A stretch of DNA of 64,000 bases from Streptomyces gobiensis (GTDB lineage: Bacteria; Actinomycetota; Actinomycetes; Streptomycetales; Streptomycetaceae), in the NCBI RefSeq assembly GCF_021216675.1, contig NZ_CP086120.1:1178001-1242000 (forward strand), in the 5' to 3' direction. The translations under genes were made by a program, and so were the position numbers. Shown one piece after another: positions 1 to 8,367 of this stretch (the stretch's first letter is position 1; the number at the start of each line of letters is the position of its first letter). Below the pieces are notes generated by a model. That model was not told where the DNA came from and ran no database searches. It saw nothing but the letters and a program-made list of their open reading frames with translations.

Positions 1-166
1 TGGCCGGGTGCGGGCCGGTGGGCGGTGTGTGCCCACCCACAGCCCCTCGCGGGGCTGCGAGTGCCCATAACAGGGGTGGGTTAGGGGAAGAGCCCCCGGC
101 CGTCGTAGCGGCGCATATGCGGGGCGTGGTCATTCGGTCCAGAAACTGAGCGCAGACCCCTACTGA

Positions 167-194
167 CCCCAGTGTGTCGTACCCCACACTGGGG
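167..194. promoter_or_regulatory. perfect 10-bp inverted repeat upstream of sigma gene
   Basis: CCCCAGTGTG at 167-176 is repeated as its exact reverse complement at 185-194, separated by 8 bases. It lies about 105 bases before the sigma-factor start and is the only strong symmetry in the first 298 bases, which otherwise hold no gene. It could be an operator for the sigma gene or an RNA hairpin in its leader. The arm symmetry is seen directly; the role is inferred. Confidence 0.45.
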
Positions 195-298
195 TTCGGT
201 GCCTGAGTCCTCGGAGCGCGATTCTCCGTTAGTTCCGGATCCGCTCACCCATCGCACGCCGCCCCGAACTGGCAGCGATCACCCTGGAGGTCGCCCCC

Positions 299-1321
299 GT
301 GCAGACCCAGACCCTGACCAGTGCGGCCCCTGCCGCCCCAACCGCGCCCACACCCGGCCCATCCCCATCACCCGCCACGCTCTCCGAGAAGGTCCCCGCG
401 CAGAGCGGTGGCCCCTCGGCCGATCTCTTCCGGCAGTATCTGCGCGAGATCGGCCGTATCCCCCTGCTCAGTGCCGCCGAGGAGGTCGATCTCGCCCGGC
501 GGGTCGAGGCCGGGCTCTTCGCCGAGGAGAAGTTGTCCACCGCTACCAACCTCGACACCCAACTCGCCCTGGATCTGGACAAGCTGGTGGTGCTCGGCCG
601 GATGGCCAAGCGCCGCCTTATCGAGGCGAACCTCCGTCTGGTCGTTTCCGTCGCCAAGCGCTATGTGGGGCGCGGTCTGACCATGCTGGACCTCGTTCAG
701 GAGGGCAATCTCGGCCTCATCAGGGCCGTGGAGAAGTTCGACTACGCCCGTGGCTACAAGTTCTCCACGTACGCCACCTGGTGGATCCGCCAGGCCATGT
801 CCCGGGCGCTGGCCGACCAGGCCCGTACGATCCGGGTCCCGGTGCATGTCGTCGAGCTGATCAACCGGGTGGTCCGGGTCCAGCGCCGGATGCTTCAGGA
901 ACGCGGCTATGAGCCAACTCCCGAGGAGGTCGCCGACCATCTCGACATTCCCGAGGAACGGGTCAATGAGGTGCTGCGCCTCGCCCAGGAGCCGGTCTCG
1001 CTGCAGGCCCCGGTCGGCGAGGAGGACGATGTCAACTTCGGCGACCTCATCGAGGACGGCGACGCTCCCTCCCCCGTGGAGTCCGCCGCCTTCCTTCTGC
1101 TGCGTGAACACCTGGAGGCCGTCCTGTCGACCCTCGGCGAGCGCGAACGCAAGGTCGTACAGCTCCGTTACGGCCTCGCCGACGGCCGCCCCCGCACGCT
1201 GGAGGAGATCGGCCGCATCTTCGGCGTCACCCGGGAACGTATCCGCCAGATCGAGTCCAAGACCCTGAGCAAACTCCGCGACCACGCCTTCGCCGACCAA
1301 CTCAGGGGGTACCTGGACTAA
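299..1321 (+). CDS. RNA polymerase sigma factor, principal-like (Hrd type)
   Basis: A 340-residue sigma-70 family factor that would direct RNA polymerase to promoters. The N-terminal 40 residues are a Pro/Ala-rich linker rather than a full region 1.1. Region 1.2 ([16 protein letters not shown]) starts near residue 43. Region 2 contains the core-binding and melting segment ([27 protein letters not shown] and the following [16 protein letters not shown]). Region 4.2 ends in a helix-turn-helix ([20 protein letters not shown]). The length and missing region 1.1 fit the non-essential HrdA/HrdC/HrdD paralogues better than the longer essential HrdB. The GTG start follows GGAGG at a good distance. 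The stop codon sits exactly at the edge of the transposon-derived repeat that begins at 1317. Confidence 0.93.
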   Translation: MQTQTLTSAAPAAPTAPTPGPSPSPATLSEKVPAQSGGPSADLFRQYLREIGRIPLLSAAEEVDLARRVEAGLFAEEKLSTATNLDTQLALDLDKLVVLGRMAKRRLIEANLRLVVSVAKRYVGRGLTMLDLVQEGNLGLIRAVEKFDYARGYKFSTYATWWIRQAMSRALADQARTIRVPVHVVELINRVVRVQRRMLQERGYEPTPEEVADHLDIPEERVNEVLRLAQEPVSLQAPVGEEDDVNFGDLIEDGDAPSPVESAAFLLLREHLEAVLSTLGERERKVVQLRYGLADGRPRTLEEIGRIFGVTRERIRQIESKTLSKLRDHAFADQLRGYLD

Positions 1322-1912
1322 GACTTGATCCGCAATTCACCAAAGGGTGAGCTGGGGACTGCACGCGGTGCGGGGACCGGGCGCTCCGGCGTGGCCACGA
1401 GGTCGTGGCTCATCCGGGGTTGCTCGGTTCCGCTGTCCGGCGGTTCGGGGAACAGAGGTCTCACGGCGTTGCCGTGGGACTGCCACGCGACCCGACCGCC
1501 GGGGCGGTTTCGGGCTCGGTGTGGTTGACTCCCGCAGCGCTTCTTCCAGCGCTTCTGCATAAACGATCTGTGCGTGCCTCGACCTGGTGGTGTCCAGGTA
1601 CGCGGTCTTCGGGTCGTCCACGTCGCCGAAGTCGACGAAGGCGGCGAGGGCGGCGGATACGAGGTCGCGCTTGCCGACGAGGCCGCAGACGATGCACTTG
1701 TGCTCGCGGTCCCGCAGTGTCTTGCGTACGCGCTCGCCGCACAAGCAGTGTTGCGACAGGGCCGTTGACCATGTGGAGGCCCGCACCAGCCGACCACCGG
1801 CCGCCTTGCACTCGATATCGAGGGCGGAGATCAGCATGCCCGGCGTGGTCTGCGACAGGCGCTTGCCCCACAGCTGGTACCAGGTGCGGATGTCGCAGTC
1901 CTCGATCACGAG
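1317..1912. repeat. left arm of imperfect long inverted repeat (tnpB 3' end)
   Basis: This arm pairs with 5095-5600 in inverted orientation. Both arms start with the same bases (CTAAGACTTGATCCGCAATT) and carry the last part of the tnpB reading frame. They differ by scattered substitutions and by about 90 bases (roughly 1398-1487) present only in this arm; a GCCACG direct repeat at both edges of that segment suggests a recombination deletion in the other copy. A short hairpin (TCACC-AAAG-GGTGA, 1338-1351) lies just inside the outer edge, as expected for an IS200/IS605-like end. Confidence 0.8.
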
Positions 1913-3337
1913 CACGGGGCCGTGTGCGGCGATGATCTCCCGTGCCACGAGGCGGGCACGGTGCCTGCGGTGCTCGGCGACCGAGGCTGCGTGCTCGGCC
2001 TGGCGGGTGCGCTGGGTGCGGTAGTTGGCGGACAGCCGGTCACGGCGGAACGCCTGCTTCGGCACCCCATCCGATCGGGCAGCACGGGCACCACCGGGCA
2101 CCGCGACGGATTTGGGCTCAAGGCCCTTCTCGGCACGCCGGGCGGCGCGCTTGGCCTGCTTCTTCGACAGCCCGTACTGCGCAGCGTTCGTCGCCCGTCG
2201 TGAGCGCTCCATCGCCCTGGCGCGGCCCCGCTTCTTCTTGGCTCCCTTCTCCAGCCGGGCGCGCTCGGCGGCGGTCAGCGTGATCTCGGTCGAGACCGGA
2301 TTGCCGCCGTCGAGCTGGGCAGGGAAGGACACGATCGACAGGTTGGACACGTTGCCGTCCACCCCGCCGATCCGGTCGAGCTGGGCGGCACGGTCGCGCA
2401 GCTCCCGTACGGCCGTGGAGGAGTATCCGGGGCCGAGCGCCATCAGGTGCGCCTCGTACACCCAGCCGCCCGGCGCGGACGCCTTCCTGCGCCGTACGAG
2501 GTCGACCTTGTGCCAGGTCAGCGGGTTCGACAGGAAGTGTTGTGCGCGCTCCCACTGGCCGTCACCCTGCGGGATGCGGACGGGAAGAACGAGGTCACCA
2601 CGGCGACCGTCGGGGCCTCCGGCGAACACCACGGCCAGCGGCCCGGAGTGGTCCCACCAGTTCGCTTTGCGCATGCCCGGTTTCCCGGCGACGGTCAGCT
2701 TGCCCGTGGGCACCCGGCCCTCGGGGATGCTCGGCTTCGGCATCTGGCGGGGCTGCATCAGCGTGTGCTGCCCGCCGTCGGTGTAGGCCATGGTGTGGCC
2801 GTGGAGGGTGCCGACGAGGCGGAAGGTCTCCCACTTGTTCTCGGTGGTGTGGGAGCGGGCACGTCCGGGGATGCGGGTGAAGTCGTGCCAGCGGCCGGTC
2901 TTCGGACGTCCGAAGCGGTGGCCAGTGGAGTCGGGGAACAGGTGGCGGGAGACTCCGTTCCACACCTCATCGGCGATGTGCATCGCCAGGGCTTTCGAGG
3001 CGTGGTGCTTCAAGTGCCCGGAGTCTTCGAGGTGCTTGTACGCGCACCGCTCCAACGCTTCGCGTGAGAGGCCGAGGCGCTGCCGTACGGCTTTCGCGCC
3101 CTGCTCGTTTCGCTGGTGGTACGCGGCCCAGTAGGCGTCGACCTTGGCGCGGGCATCCCGCTGTACGGCCCACTTGAGCGACCACATCGCCCCGTACAGC
3201 TTCTCCAGCCGGTCAATGTCGGCGGGGTCGGTGACGGCGATCGGCAGCACGATCACGGAGACCTGCCCGTCGTTGGGTTTCTTCCACTTGGGGGCCTTGT
3301 TCTTGCCCCGGAACTTCCGTGTCTGGGCAGCCTGCAT
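1337..3337 (-). CDS. tnpB: TnpB-like RuvC nuclease (IS605/IS1341-type), 666 residues
   Basis: Likely an RNA-guided DNA nuclease of the TnpB/Fanzor/Cas12 superfamily. The RuvC catalytic triad is visible: Asp327 in GGVDGN, Glu479 in VLVIEDCDI and Asp558 in GKRDLVSAA. A zinc finger lies between the last two (Cys531, Cys533, Cys548, Cys551). At 666 residues it is much longer than a typical TnpB (about 400); the extra length is N-terminal to RuvC (residues 1-300) plus a basic insert at 360-440. No tnpA serine or tyrosine transposase lies beside it. The 3' end reaches the repeat edge at 1317, where TnpB guide RNAs normally end. The reading frame is intact. The family assignment is firm; activity and guide RNA are inference. 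Confidence 0.85.
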   Translation of the reverse strand: MQAAQTRKFRGKNKAPKWKKPNDGQVSVIVLPIAVTDPADIDRLEKLYGAMWSLKWAVQRDARAKVDAYWAAYHQRNEQGAKAVRQRLGLSREALERCAYKHLEDSGHLKHHASKALAMHIADEVWNGVSRHLFPDSTGHRFGRPKTGRWHDFTRIPGRARSHTTENKWETFRLVGTLHGHTMAYTDGGQHTLMQPRQMPKPSIPEGRVPTGKLTVAGKPGMRKANWWDHSGPLAVVFAGGPDGRRGDLVLPVRIPQGDGQWERAQHFLSNPLTWHKVDLVRRRKASAPGGWVYEAHLMALGPGYSSTAVRELRDRAAQLDRIGGVDGNVSNLSIVSFPAQLDGGNPVSTEITLTAAERARLEKGAKKKRGRARAMERSRRATNAAQYGLSKKQAKRAARRAEKGLEPKSVAVPGGARAARSDGVPKQAFRRDRLSANYRTQRTRQAEHAASVAEHRRHRARLVAREIIAAHGPVLVIEDCDIRTWYQLWGKRLSQTTPGMLISALDIECKAAGGRLVRASTWSTALSQHCLCGERVRKTLRDREHKCIVCGLVGKRDLVSAALAAFVDFGDVDDPKTAYLDTTRSRHAQIVYAEALEEALRESTTPSPKPPRRSGRVAVPRQRRETSVPRTAGQRNRATPDEPRPRGHAGAPGPRTACSPQLTLW

Positions 3338-3403
3338 CGCTCGTCACCTCCCGTCACCGAATTAGCTGACCTACGACACAGTACGTGAGTAGTTCAGCTA
3401 TGA

Positions 3404-3598
3404 TTGGCGATTAAGATTCCTGGTTTCGAAGATGCTCGGCAAGCGGCAGCGCGGCTCAAGGTGACCGTCCAGCACGTCTACAACCTCAACAGCAGCCGCG
3501 ACGACTTCCCCAAGCCCGTATACCTCGGCCGCACCCCGCTGTGGCCCGTTGACCGGCTCGATGCCTGGCGCGCAAACCACCCGTTGCGCGGAAAGTAG
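3404..3598 (+). CDS. small helix-turn-helix DNA-binding protein (AlpA/MerR-like)
   Basis: A 64-residue protein, divergent from tnpB by 66 bases, with a TTG start (the ATG at 3400 runs into a stop after four codons). The segment DARQAAARLKVTVQHVYNL followed by FPKPVYLGRTPLWPVDRLDAW has the pattern of excisionase/AlpA winged helices, which sense DNA as a helix-turn-helix plus a short wing. IS607-type elements carry this kind of domain at the N-terminus of their recombinase; here only the DNA-binding part exists. It may regulate the divergent tnpB, or be the remnant of a recombinase. No recombinase domain follows. Confidence 0.6.
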   Translation: MAIKIPGFEDARQAAARLKVTVQHVYNLNSSRDDFPKPVYLGRTPLWPVDRLDAWRANHPLRGK

Positions 3599-3637
3599 GT
3601 CACCTATCCCGGTTCGGGAAGTAATTGACCTAAGAGG

Positions 3638-4426
3638 TTGTTGTGTCCGTTCGTGTCGGTGATCAACGTCACCAGCCTGCGGCCCCGCTCGCTGCTCAAC
3701 TGGACCGGACTTCCCGTCAAAGCGTTCCTCGCCCTGGTCGCCCGCGTCGCCGCCCTACTACCCACCGAGACGGGGCGCGGGCGGCCGTGGGCGCCCCTGC
3801 TGGACAACCGCGTCCTGTTGGCCGCCATCGCGTGGCGCACAACCTGACCCACCGCCAACTCGCCGACATCTTCGGCGTCGGCGTCGCCACCGTCCACCGC
3901 ATCCTCGACCGGCTCACGCCGCTGGTCGCCGGACTCCTCGAACACCCGGCGGCAGCCGATCGGACCTGTGGGTCGTGGACGGCACCCTCATCCCCGTTGA
4001 GGACCAGAAGCAGACCAAGTACTCCAAGAACTACCGCCGCAGCGTCAACGTGCAGTTCACCTTCCGCGCCCGCGACCGGCGCGGGGTCGCCGTCGGCGAC
4101 GCCTGGACCGGCAACCGCAACGACATCGTGGTCTTCCGAGAAACCATGGCCGAACAGGTCAACGACCACCGGCTGATCATCGGAGACGGCGCGTACCGCA
4201 GCTACCCCGACGTCATCACCAGCAAGACCAAGAGCAAGCCGTTCGCCAAACGCCGGGCACGAGCCGAACACGGCATCGCCCGCCTCAAGGACTTCAAAGT
4301 CCTCCGCCGACACCGCCGGCGAGGCGAGGCGAGGCGAGGCGAGGCGAGGCGAGGCGAGGCGAGGCGATCAACGACACCACACGCGCCGTCGCCGTACTCC
4401 ACAACCTCAAGATTGACTATGCATAA
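3638..4426 (+). pseudogene. IS5-like DDE transposase, disrupted by three frame breaks
   Basis: Consecutive pieces of one transposase appear in three frames. These are an N-terminal segment to about 3847 (LLDNRVLLAAIAWRT), a helix-turn-helix (LTHRQLADIFGVGVATVHRI) in the next frame to about 3968, then the catalytic part from about 3972 (LWVVDGTLIPVEDQ, DAWTGNRNDIVVF, and IGDGAYRSYPDV with the later Glu in RAEHGIARLKDF). The first two breaks look like single-base losses. A third break is a GGCGA repeat (4318-4367), after which the C-terminus (INDTTRAVAVLHNLKI) resumes out of frame and stops at 4426. The family is DDE_Tnp_4-like. It cannot make an intact enzyme as read. Confidence 0.85.
4318..4367 (+). 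repeat. GGCGA pentanucleotide repeat, ten units
   Basis: Ten uninterrupted copies of GGCGA lie inside the transposase 3' end. Three units would give the expected continuous reading frame (…RRRGEAIND…), and any multiple of three units restores the frame. Ten units shift it. This is a classic slippage-prone tract. Confidence 0.95.
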
Positions 4427-4528
4427 TTACGGAACATATCTTAGCTTGACCGGGCAACCGTCCCCACGTTTCGATACGCCCGCCCCGGGACACCCAAGCC
4501 CCCGGGGGGCGCCGTTGCGGGAGGCATC

Positions 4529-4966
4529 TCAGGTTTCCGACATCCACGGGAAGCTACACCGGTCGTGGTCGATGAAGTGGCCGCTTGAGGTGTGGGTCCC
4601 GGGGCACAGCCGGAACACCACTTCCCTGCCCTCATCGAAGGACTTGTTCTTGTAGGCGTACCGGTATGCGCCCTTCGTGTGCCAGATGCGCCCCTCGCGC
4701 AACACGGTGCCGCTCTTGGTGCGGCTTCGCCATTTGATCACCGGGGACCACCCGTCGACCCTCTTGTCATAGGCGAAGAACCATTCGCCTTGCGGGGCGA
4801 AACAGGCGTGGCCGGTGCTGGTGGACTCGGTGCACACCCACGAGCGGCTAGAGGGTTCCGGGTCATTGGCGTGGTCGTGCTCGATGTGCCCGGAGGCCGA
4901 TGCTGGCGACGACGTCAGGGTTAGCAGGATTGCGGCGCTCAGGGTCAGTGCGGTGCGTATGCGCAT
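4529..4966 (-). CDS. small secreted protein, function unknown
   Basis: 145 residues with a clear Sec signal peptide (MRIRTALTLSAAILLTLTSS, then an ASA cleavage site near residue 26). The mature part contains four Cys residues (WVCTEST, HACFAPQ, RLCPGTH, HDRCSFPW) that could form two disulfides, and it is rich in aromatic and charged residues. A GGAGA ribosome site lies just upstream of the ATG at 4966, so the longer open frame running to 5287 is not used. It lies between transposon fragments as possible cargo. I do not recognise a family. Confidence 0.75.
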   Translation of the reverse strand: MRIRTALTLSAAILLTLTSSPASASGHIEHDHANDPEPSSRSWVCTESTSTGHACFAPQGEWFFAYDKRVDGWSPVIKWRSRTKSGTVLREGRIWHTKGAYRYAYKNKSFDEGREVVFRLCPGTHTSSGHFIDHDRCSFPWMSET

Positions 4967-5094
4967 GGGGCTTCTCCCTTGTGGGACTTGGTCCAGGGAA
5001 GCAGGGATCCCGGCGTGCCGGTAGGGGGCCGCGGGGCCTCTGTTCCGGGTCTTCGGCTTGGGGGCGGGTGCGGGCCAGCGGCGGAGGTGACGGA

Positions 5095-5600
5095 CTGATC
5101 GAGGACTGCGACATCCGCACCTGGTACCGGCTGTGGGGCAAGCGCCTGTCGCAGACCACGCCGGGCATGCTGATCTCCGCCCTCGATATCGAGTGCAAGG
5201 CGGCCGGGGGTCGGCTGGTGCGAGCCTCCACATGGTCAACGGCCCTGTCGCAGCACTGCTTGTGCGGCGAGCGCGTACGCAAGACACTGCGGGACCGCGA
5301 GCACAAGTGCATCGCCTGCGGCCTCGTCGGCAAGCGCGACCCCGTATCCGCCGCCCTCGCCACCTTCGGCCGCTTCACCGACGTGGACGACCCGAAGACC
5401 GCGTACCTGGACACCACCAGGTCGAGGCACGCACAGATCCTTTATGCAGAAGCGCTGGAAGAAGCGCTGCGGGAGTCAACCACACCGAGCCCGAAACCGC
5501 CCCGGCGGTCGGGTCGCGTGGCCACGCCGGAGCGCCCGGTCCCGGCACCGCGTGCAGTCCCCAGCTCACCCTTTGGTGAATTGCGGATCAAGTCTTAGGA
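5095..5600 (+). pseudogene. truncated inverted copy of tnpB 3' end
   Basis: Encodes residues equivalent to 478 onward of the TnpB at 1337-3337 (IEDCDIRTWY through the zinc finger and RuvC-III Asp), on the opposite strand. It starts abruptly at the RuvC-II Glu motif, so everything upstream, including RuvC-I, is missing. About 90 bases present in the other copy near the C-terminus are deleted here. The 3' boundary sequence is the same as in the full copy. It is a non-functional nuclease remnant, but its end region could still give rise to a guide-RNA-like transcript or act as a substrate end. Confidence 0.85.
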
Positions 5601-5614
5601 GGGGCCAGCAGGGG

Positions 5615-7060
5615 CTAGAAGGCGTCCGGGTGGGTCTGGTCGCGTACGGCCGTGTACTGCTGGCGGACCGCCTGGCCGACCGGAAGGTCCTCGCCGGGGT
5701 CGAACAGCTGGCAGGCAGCCGCAGGCCACCGCGGAGGCTCCTGGGCGGGAAGCGTGCCCTGCGCGGCGCCCAGCGCCCAGGCGGCCTGGCGGGCGGCGCC
5801 CAGGGTGGTGTAGTCGGCGGGCTCGGGGACCACGACTTGGGCGCCGAAGAGCGCGGGAGCGATCGTCTGGACGGCGGGGAGCTCGGCGGCGGGGCCCAGC
5901 AGGAAGACCCGGCGTACCTGAACGCCACGGTCGCGCAGCACATCGAGGGCGTCGGTGAGCCCGCAGAGCATGCCCTCGAAGGCGGCCCGCGCCAGATGCT
6001 CCGGCTTCATGGACTCCCGGCGCAGCCCGGCCAGGGTGCCCGCGGTGTGCGGCAGCTCGGGGGTCCGCTCGCCCTCCAGATACGGCAGCAGTACGAGCCC
6101 GTAGGAGCCCGGCGTGGATTTGAGGGCCAGCGCGGAGAGGCCTTCGAGGTCGCAGCTCAGCAGCTCGGCCGTGCCGCGCAGCACCCGGACGGCGTTCAGC
6201 GTCCGCACCACGGGCAGATGCATCCCGGTGGCGTCGGCATAGGAGGTGATGGTGCCGGTCGGGTCGGCAAGGGCCTCATGGTGGACCGCCGAGACCGATC
6301 CGGAGGCGCCCAGTGAGACCACCGCGTCGCCGGGGCCGACGCCAAGTCCGAAGGCGGCGGCCATGGTCTCGCCGGTACCGGCCGAGATCAGCAGCCCTTC
6401 GGGGGTCTGTCCGGCGGCTTCCGAGGGGCCGATGACCTCGGGCAGCGACACCTGGTGGCCGAGGGCCAGCTCAACCAGGTCGGGGCGCCAGGAGCCGGTC
6501 GCGGCCGACCAGTAGCCGGTTCCGGAGGCGTCGCCACGGTCGGTGGTATGGCGGCCGGGCCGCCCCAGGAGCTGCCAGGACAGCCAGTCATGCGGCTGCA
6601 GCACCGCGGCGATCTGCTGTGCGGCCTCCGGCTCATGGCGGGCGAGCCAGCGCAGCTTCGCCACCGGCTGACTGGCCTGGGGGACCGAGCCCACGGCCTG
6701 GGCCCAGGCCTCCTTACCGCCGAGCGCGTCCACCAGATCGGCGGCTGCGGTCTGCGCCCGCTTGTCGTTGCCGACCAGCGCGGGCCGTACCGCGTTCCCG
6801 CCATGGTCGAGCGCGACGACGCCTTGGAGCTGTGCGGAAACCCCAATGGCCTCCACACCCTCCAGCAGCCCGCCGGCCGCGGCTTGGCCGAGTGACATCA
6901 GCCACGCCTGCGGGTCGATCTCGGTGCGTTTGCCCTCGCCCTCGCCCTCGGGCGTGGGATGCGGGGCGTACCCCTGCTTGATGACGGCACCCGTGTCCGT
7001 ATCGCAGACGACGATGCGGGTGAACTCGGACGAGCTGTCCAGACCTGCGACTTTCCCCAT
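5615..7060 (-). CDS. xylB: FGGY-family carbohydrate kinase, probable xylulokinase
   Basis: A 481-residue sugar kinase of the actin-like ATPase fold. The N-terminal phosphate-binding loop (GLDSSSEFTRIVV) and the substrate loop (VSAQLQGVVALDHGGNAVRPALVGNDKRA) correspond to the GQMHG…WNDQR segment of xylulokinases. The C-terminal domain has the adenosine-binding glycine-rich strand (VFLLGPAAELPAVQTIAPALFGAQVVVP) and an AARQAAWALG helix. It would phosphorylate D-xylulose at O5 in the cytosol. The substitution of SAQLQG for the usual GQMHG leaves the exact sugar uncertain. It is monocistronic here, with no isomerase next to it, and is separated from the rodlins by a strong hairpin. Confidence 0.82.
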   Translation of the reverse strand: MGKVAGLDSSSEFTRIVVCDTDTGAVIKQGYAPHPTPEGEGEGKRTEIDPQAWLMSLGQAAAGGLLEGVEAIGVSAQLQGVVALDHGGNAVRPALVGNDKRAQTAAADLVDALGGKEAWAQAVGSVPQASQPVAKLRWLARHEPEAAQQIAAVLQPHDWLSWQLLGRPGRHTTDRGDASGTGYWSAATGSWRPDLVELALGHQVSLPEVIGPSEAAGQTPEGLLISAGTGETMAAAFGLGVGPGDAVVSLGASGSVSAVHHEALADPTGTITSYADATGMHLPVVRTLNAVRVLRGTAELLSCDLEGLSALALKSTPGSYGLVLLPYLEGERTPELPHTAGTLAGLRRESMKPEHLARAAFEGMLCGLTDALDVLRDRGVQVRRVFLLGPAAELPAVQTIAPALFGAQVVVPEPADYTTLGAARQAAWALGAAQGTLPAQEPPRWPAAACQLFDPGEDLPVGQAVRQQYTAVRDQTHPDAF

Positions 7061-7152
7061 GCAGGAGATGATGCCGCATTCCCGGCAGGAACCGGCCGCG
7101 GAGTACGGACCGGGTCTTCCCTTGGCCCTTCCCGCAGCCCGCGAAACGCACC

Positions 7153-7193
7153 GGGCCCCGGGCCGCCGAAGAGGACTCGGCGGGCCGGGGCCC
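7153..7193 (-). terminator. GC-rich hairpin after first rodlin gene
   Basis: A 17-bp stem with one mismatch (left arm 7153-7169, right arm 7177-7193) and a 7-base loop lies just past the stop of the rodlin gene at 7214, before the sugar-kinase gene on the same strand. It probably isolates the two transcripts. Confidence 0.75.
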
Positions 7194-7213
7194 AGCAGTG
7201 CCAGCGGTGCGGA

Positions 7214-7627
7214 TCAGCGGCCGCGGGCGCTGACGGCGCCGTTCTCGGACAGCAGGTCGAGGTCCGACAGAAGATGCGCCAGCGGGTCATCGCCGTCGAT
7301 CTGCGTGGAGCCCTCCGTACAGGCCTGGGCGTTGTTGCTGGTGAGGATGTCCTGCACGGTGATCGGAATGAGGCCGATGATGCTGCCCACATTCACCTTG
7401 CCCGGCAGCGCTGCGATACACAGCTTGTTCAGCGAGCCATTGACCAGGCTCATGTTCGGGCTCATGTAGCCGCCCGTGGTCGTGTTCCCGTACACCTGCT
7501 TCGCCTTGTTGCCGCTCTCCGAGGTGTGGGCCTGGTCACCGACCGCCATGGCAGGGGTGGCGGCAACACTGGTCGCACCAACGACAGAGGCCGCTACCGT
7601 AGCCGCAGCGAGCACCTTCTTGATCAC
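7214..7627 (-). CDS. rdlA: rodlin (RdlA/RdlB family)
   Basis: A secreted 137-residue rodlin. In Streptomyces, rodlins assemble with chaplins into the rodlet layer on aerial hyphae and spores. The GTG start (VIKKVLAAATVAASVVGA) begins a Sec signal peptide cleaved near AMA-VG. The mature region has the family hallmarks: SGN, YMSPNMSLVNGSLNKLCIA, a hydrophobic core (VNVGSIIGLIPITVQDIL), SNNAQACTE and DPLAHLLSDLDLLSENG. Two Cys residues flank the core. GGAAGGA sits 5 bases before the GTG. A second rodlin lies upstream on the same strand. Whether it is the RdlA or RdlB orthologue cannot be said. Confidence 0.9.
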   Translation of the reverse strand: MIKKVLAAATVAASVVGATSVAATPAMAVGDQAHTSESGNKAKQVYGNTTTGGYMSPNMSLVNGSLNKLCIAALPGKVNVGSIIGLIPITVQDILTSNNAQACTEGSTQIDGDDPLAHLLSDLDLLSENGAVSARGR

Positions 7628-7829
7628 GAGTCTTCCTTCCGAATCTGGAATGCCCCGCTGCCGGAGGTTTTGACGAATCACTCATCCAGCGGAGTCACGC
7701 ACTTGGTCGAGCTGTGCTGCCCTCTGCTTGGCCCCCTGCCCCTGATCGCGTAACGCCTCAGTAGTCGCACTCGGAAGCGAATGGAGCAGCGGGACTGACA
7801 GCACTAGGGGGGAGGTTGCCTGAGGGCTG

Positions 7830-7868
7830 GGCCCGGGGCGGCGAAAAGGCTTCGGCGCGCCCCGGGCC
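7830..7868 (-). terminator. GC-rich hairpin after second rodlin gene
   Basis: A perfect 11-bp stem (GGCCCGGGGCG at 7830-7840, complement at 7858-7868) lies 14 bases past the stop of the rodlin gene at 7882. The two rodlin genes are therefore probably transcribed separately although they are tandem. Confidence 0.7.
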
Positions 7869-7881
7869 AGTGCGGCGGTGA

Positions 7882-8367
7882 TCAGCGACCGTGACCGCCG
7901 TGGTGGCCGTGCTTGCCGTGGTGGCCGTGCTTGCCGCCGTGGCCGTGGCCGCCCCTGTCGCTTCGGACGCTCGCCGCGCCGTTCTCGGACAGCAGGTCGA
8001 GGTCGGACAGGATGTGCGACAGCGGGTCGTCGCCGTCGACCTGCGTGGAGTTCTCCGTGCAGGCCTGGGCGTTGTTGCTGGTGAGAATGTCCTGCACAGT
8101 GATCGGAATGAGTCCGATCAGGCTGCCCACATTCAGCTTGCCCGGCAGCACCGCGATACACGGCTTGTTCAGCGTGCCGTTGATCAGGCTCATGTTCGGG
8201 CTCATGTAACCGCCCGTGGTCGTGTTCCCGTACTTCTGCGCCGAGCCATTGCCACTCTGTGAGGTGTGGCCCTGGTCACCGACCGCCATGGCAGGGGTGG
8301 CGGCAATGCCAGTCGCGCCAACAACAGAAGCCGCTACAGCAGCCGTAGCGAGCACCTTCTTGATCAC
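7882..8367 (-). CDS. rdlB: rodlin with histidine/glycine-rich C-terminal tail
   Basis: 161 residues. The first 137 align with the neighbouring rodlin almost throughout: signal peptide VIKKVLATAAVAASVVGATG, YMSPNMSLINGTLNKPCIA, VNVGSLIGLIPITVQDIL, ACTENSTQ and DPLSHILSDLDLLSENG. After a basic RSDRGG linker it adds about 20 residues made almost only of Gly, His and Lys (HGHGGKHGHHGKHGHHGG), absent from the other copy. The known rodlins I recall end near the SENG/SGNG motif. Such a tail would be outside the cell and could bind Cu, Ni or Zn. The start is a GTG preceded by GGAAGGA, the same as in the paralogue. Confidence 0.9.
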   Translation of the reverse strand: MIKKVLATAAVAASVVGATGIAATPAMAVGDQGHTSQSGNGSAQKYGNTTTGGYMSPNMSLINGTLNKPCIAVLPGKLNVGSLIGLIPITVQDILTSNNAQACTENSTQVDGDDPLSHILSDLDLLSENGAASVRSDRGGHGHGGKHGHHGKHGHHGGHGR

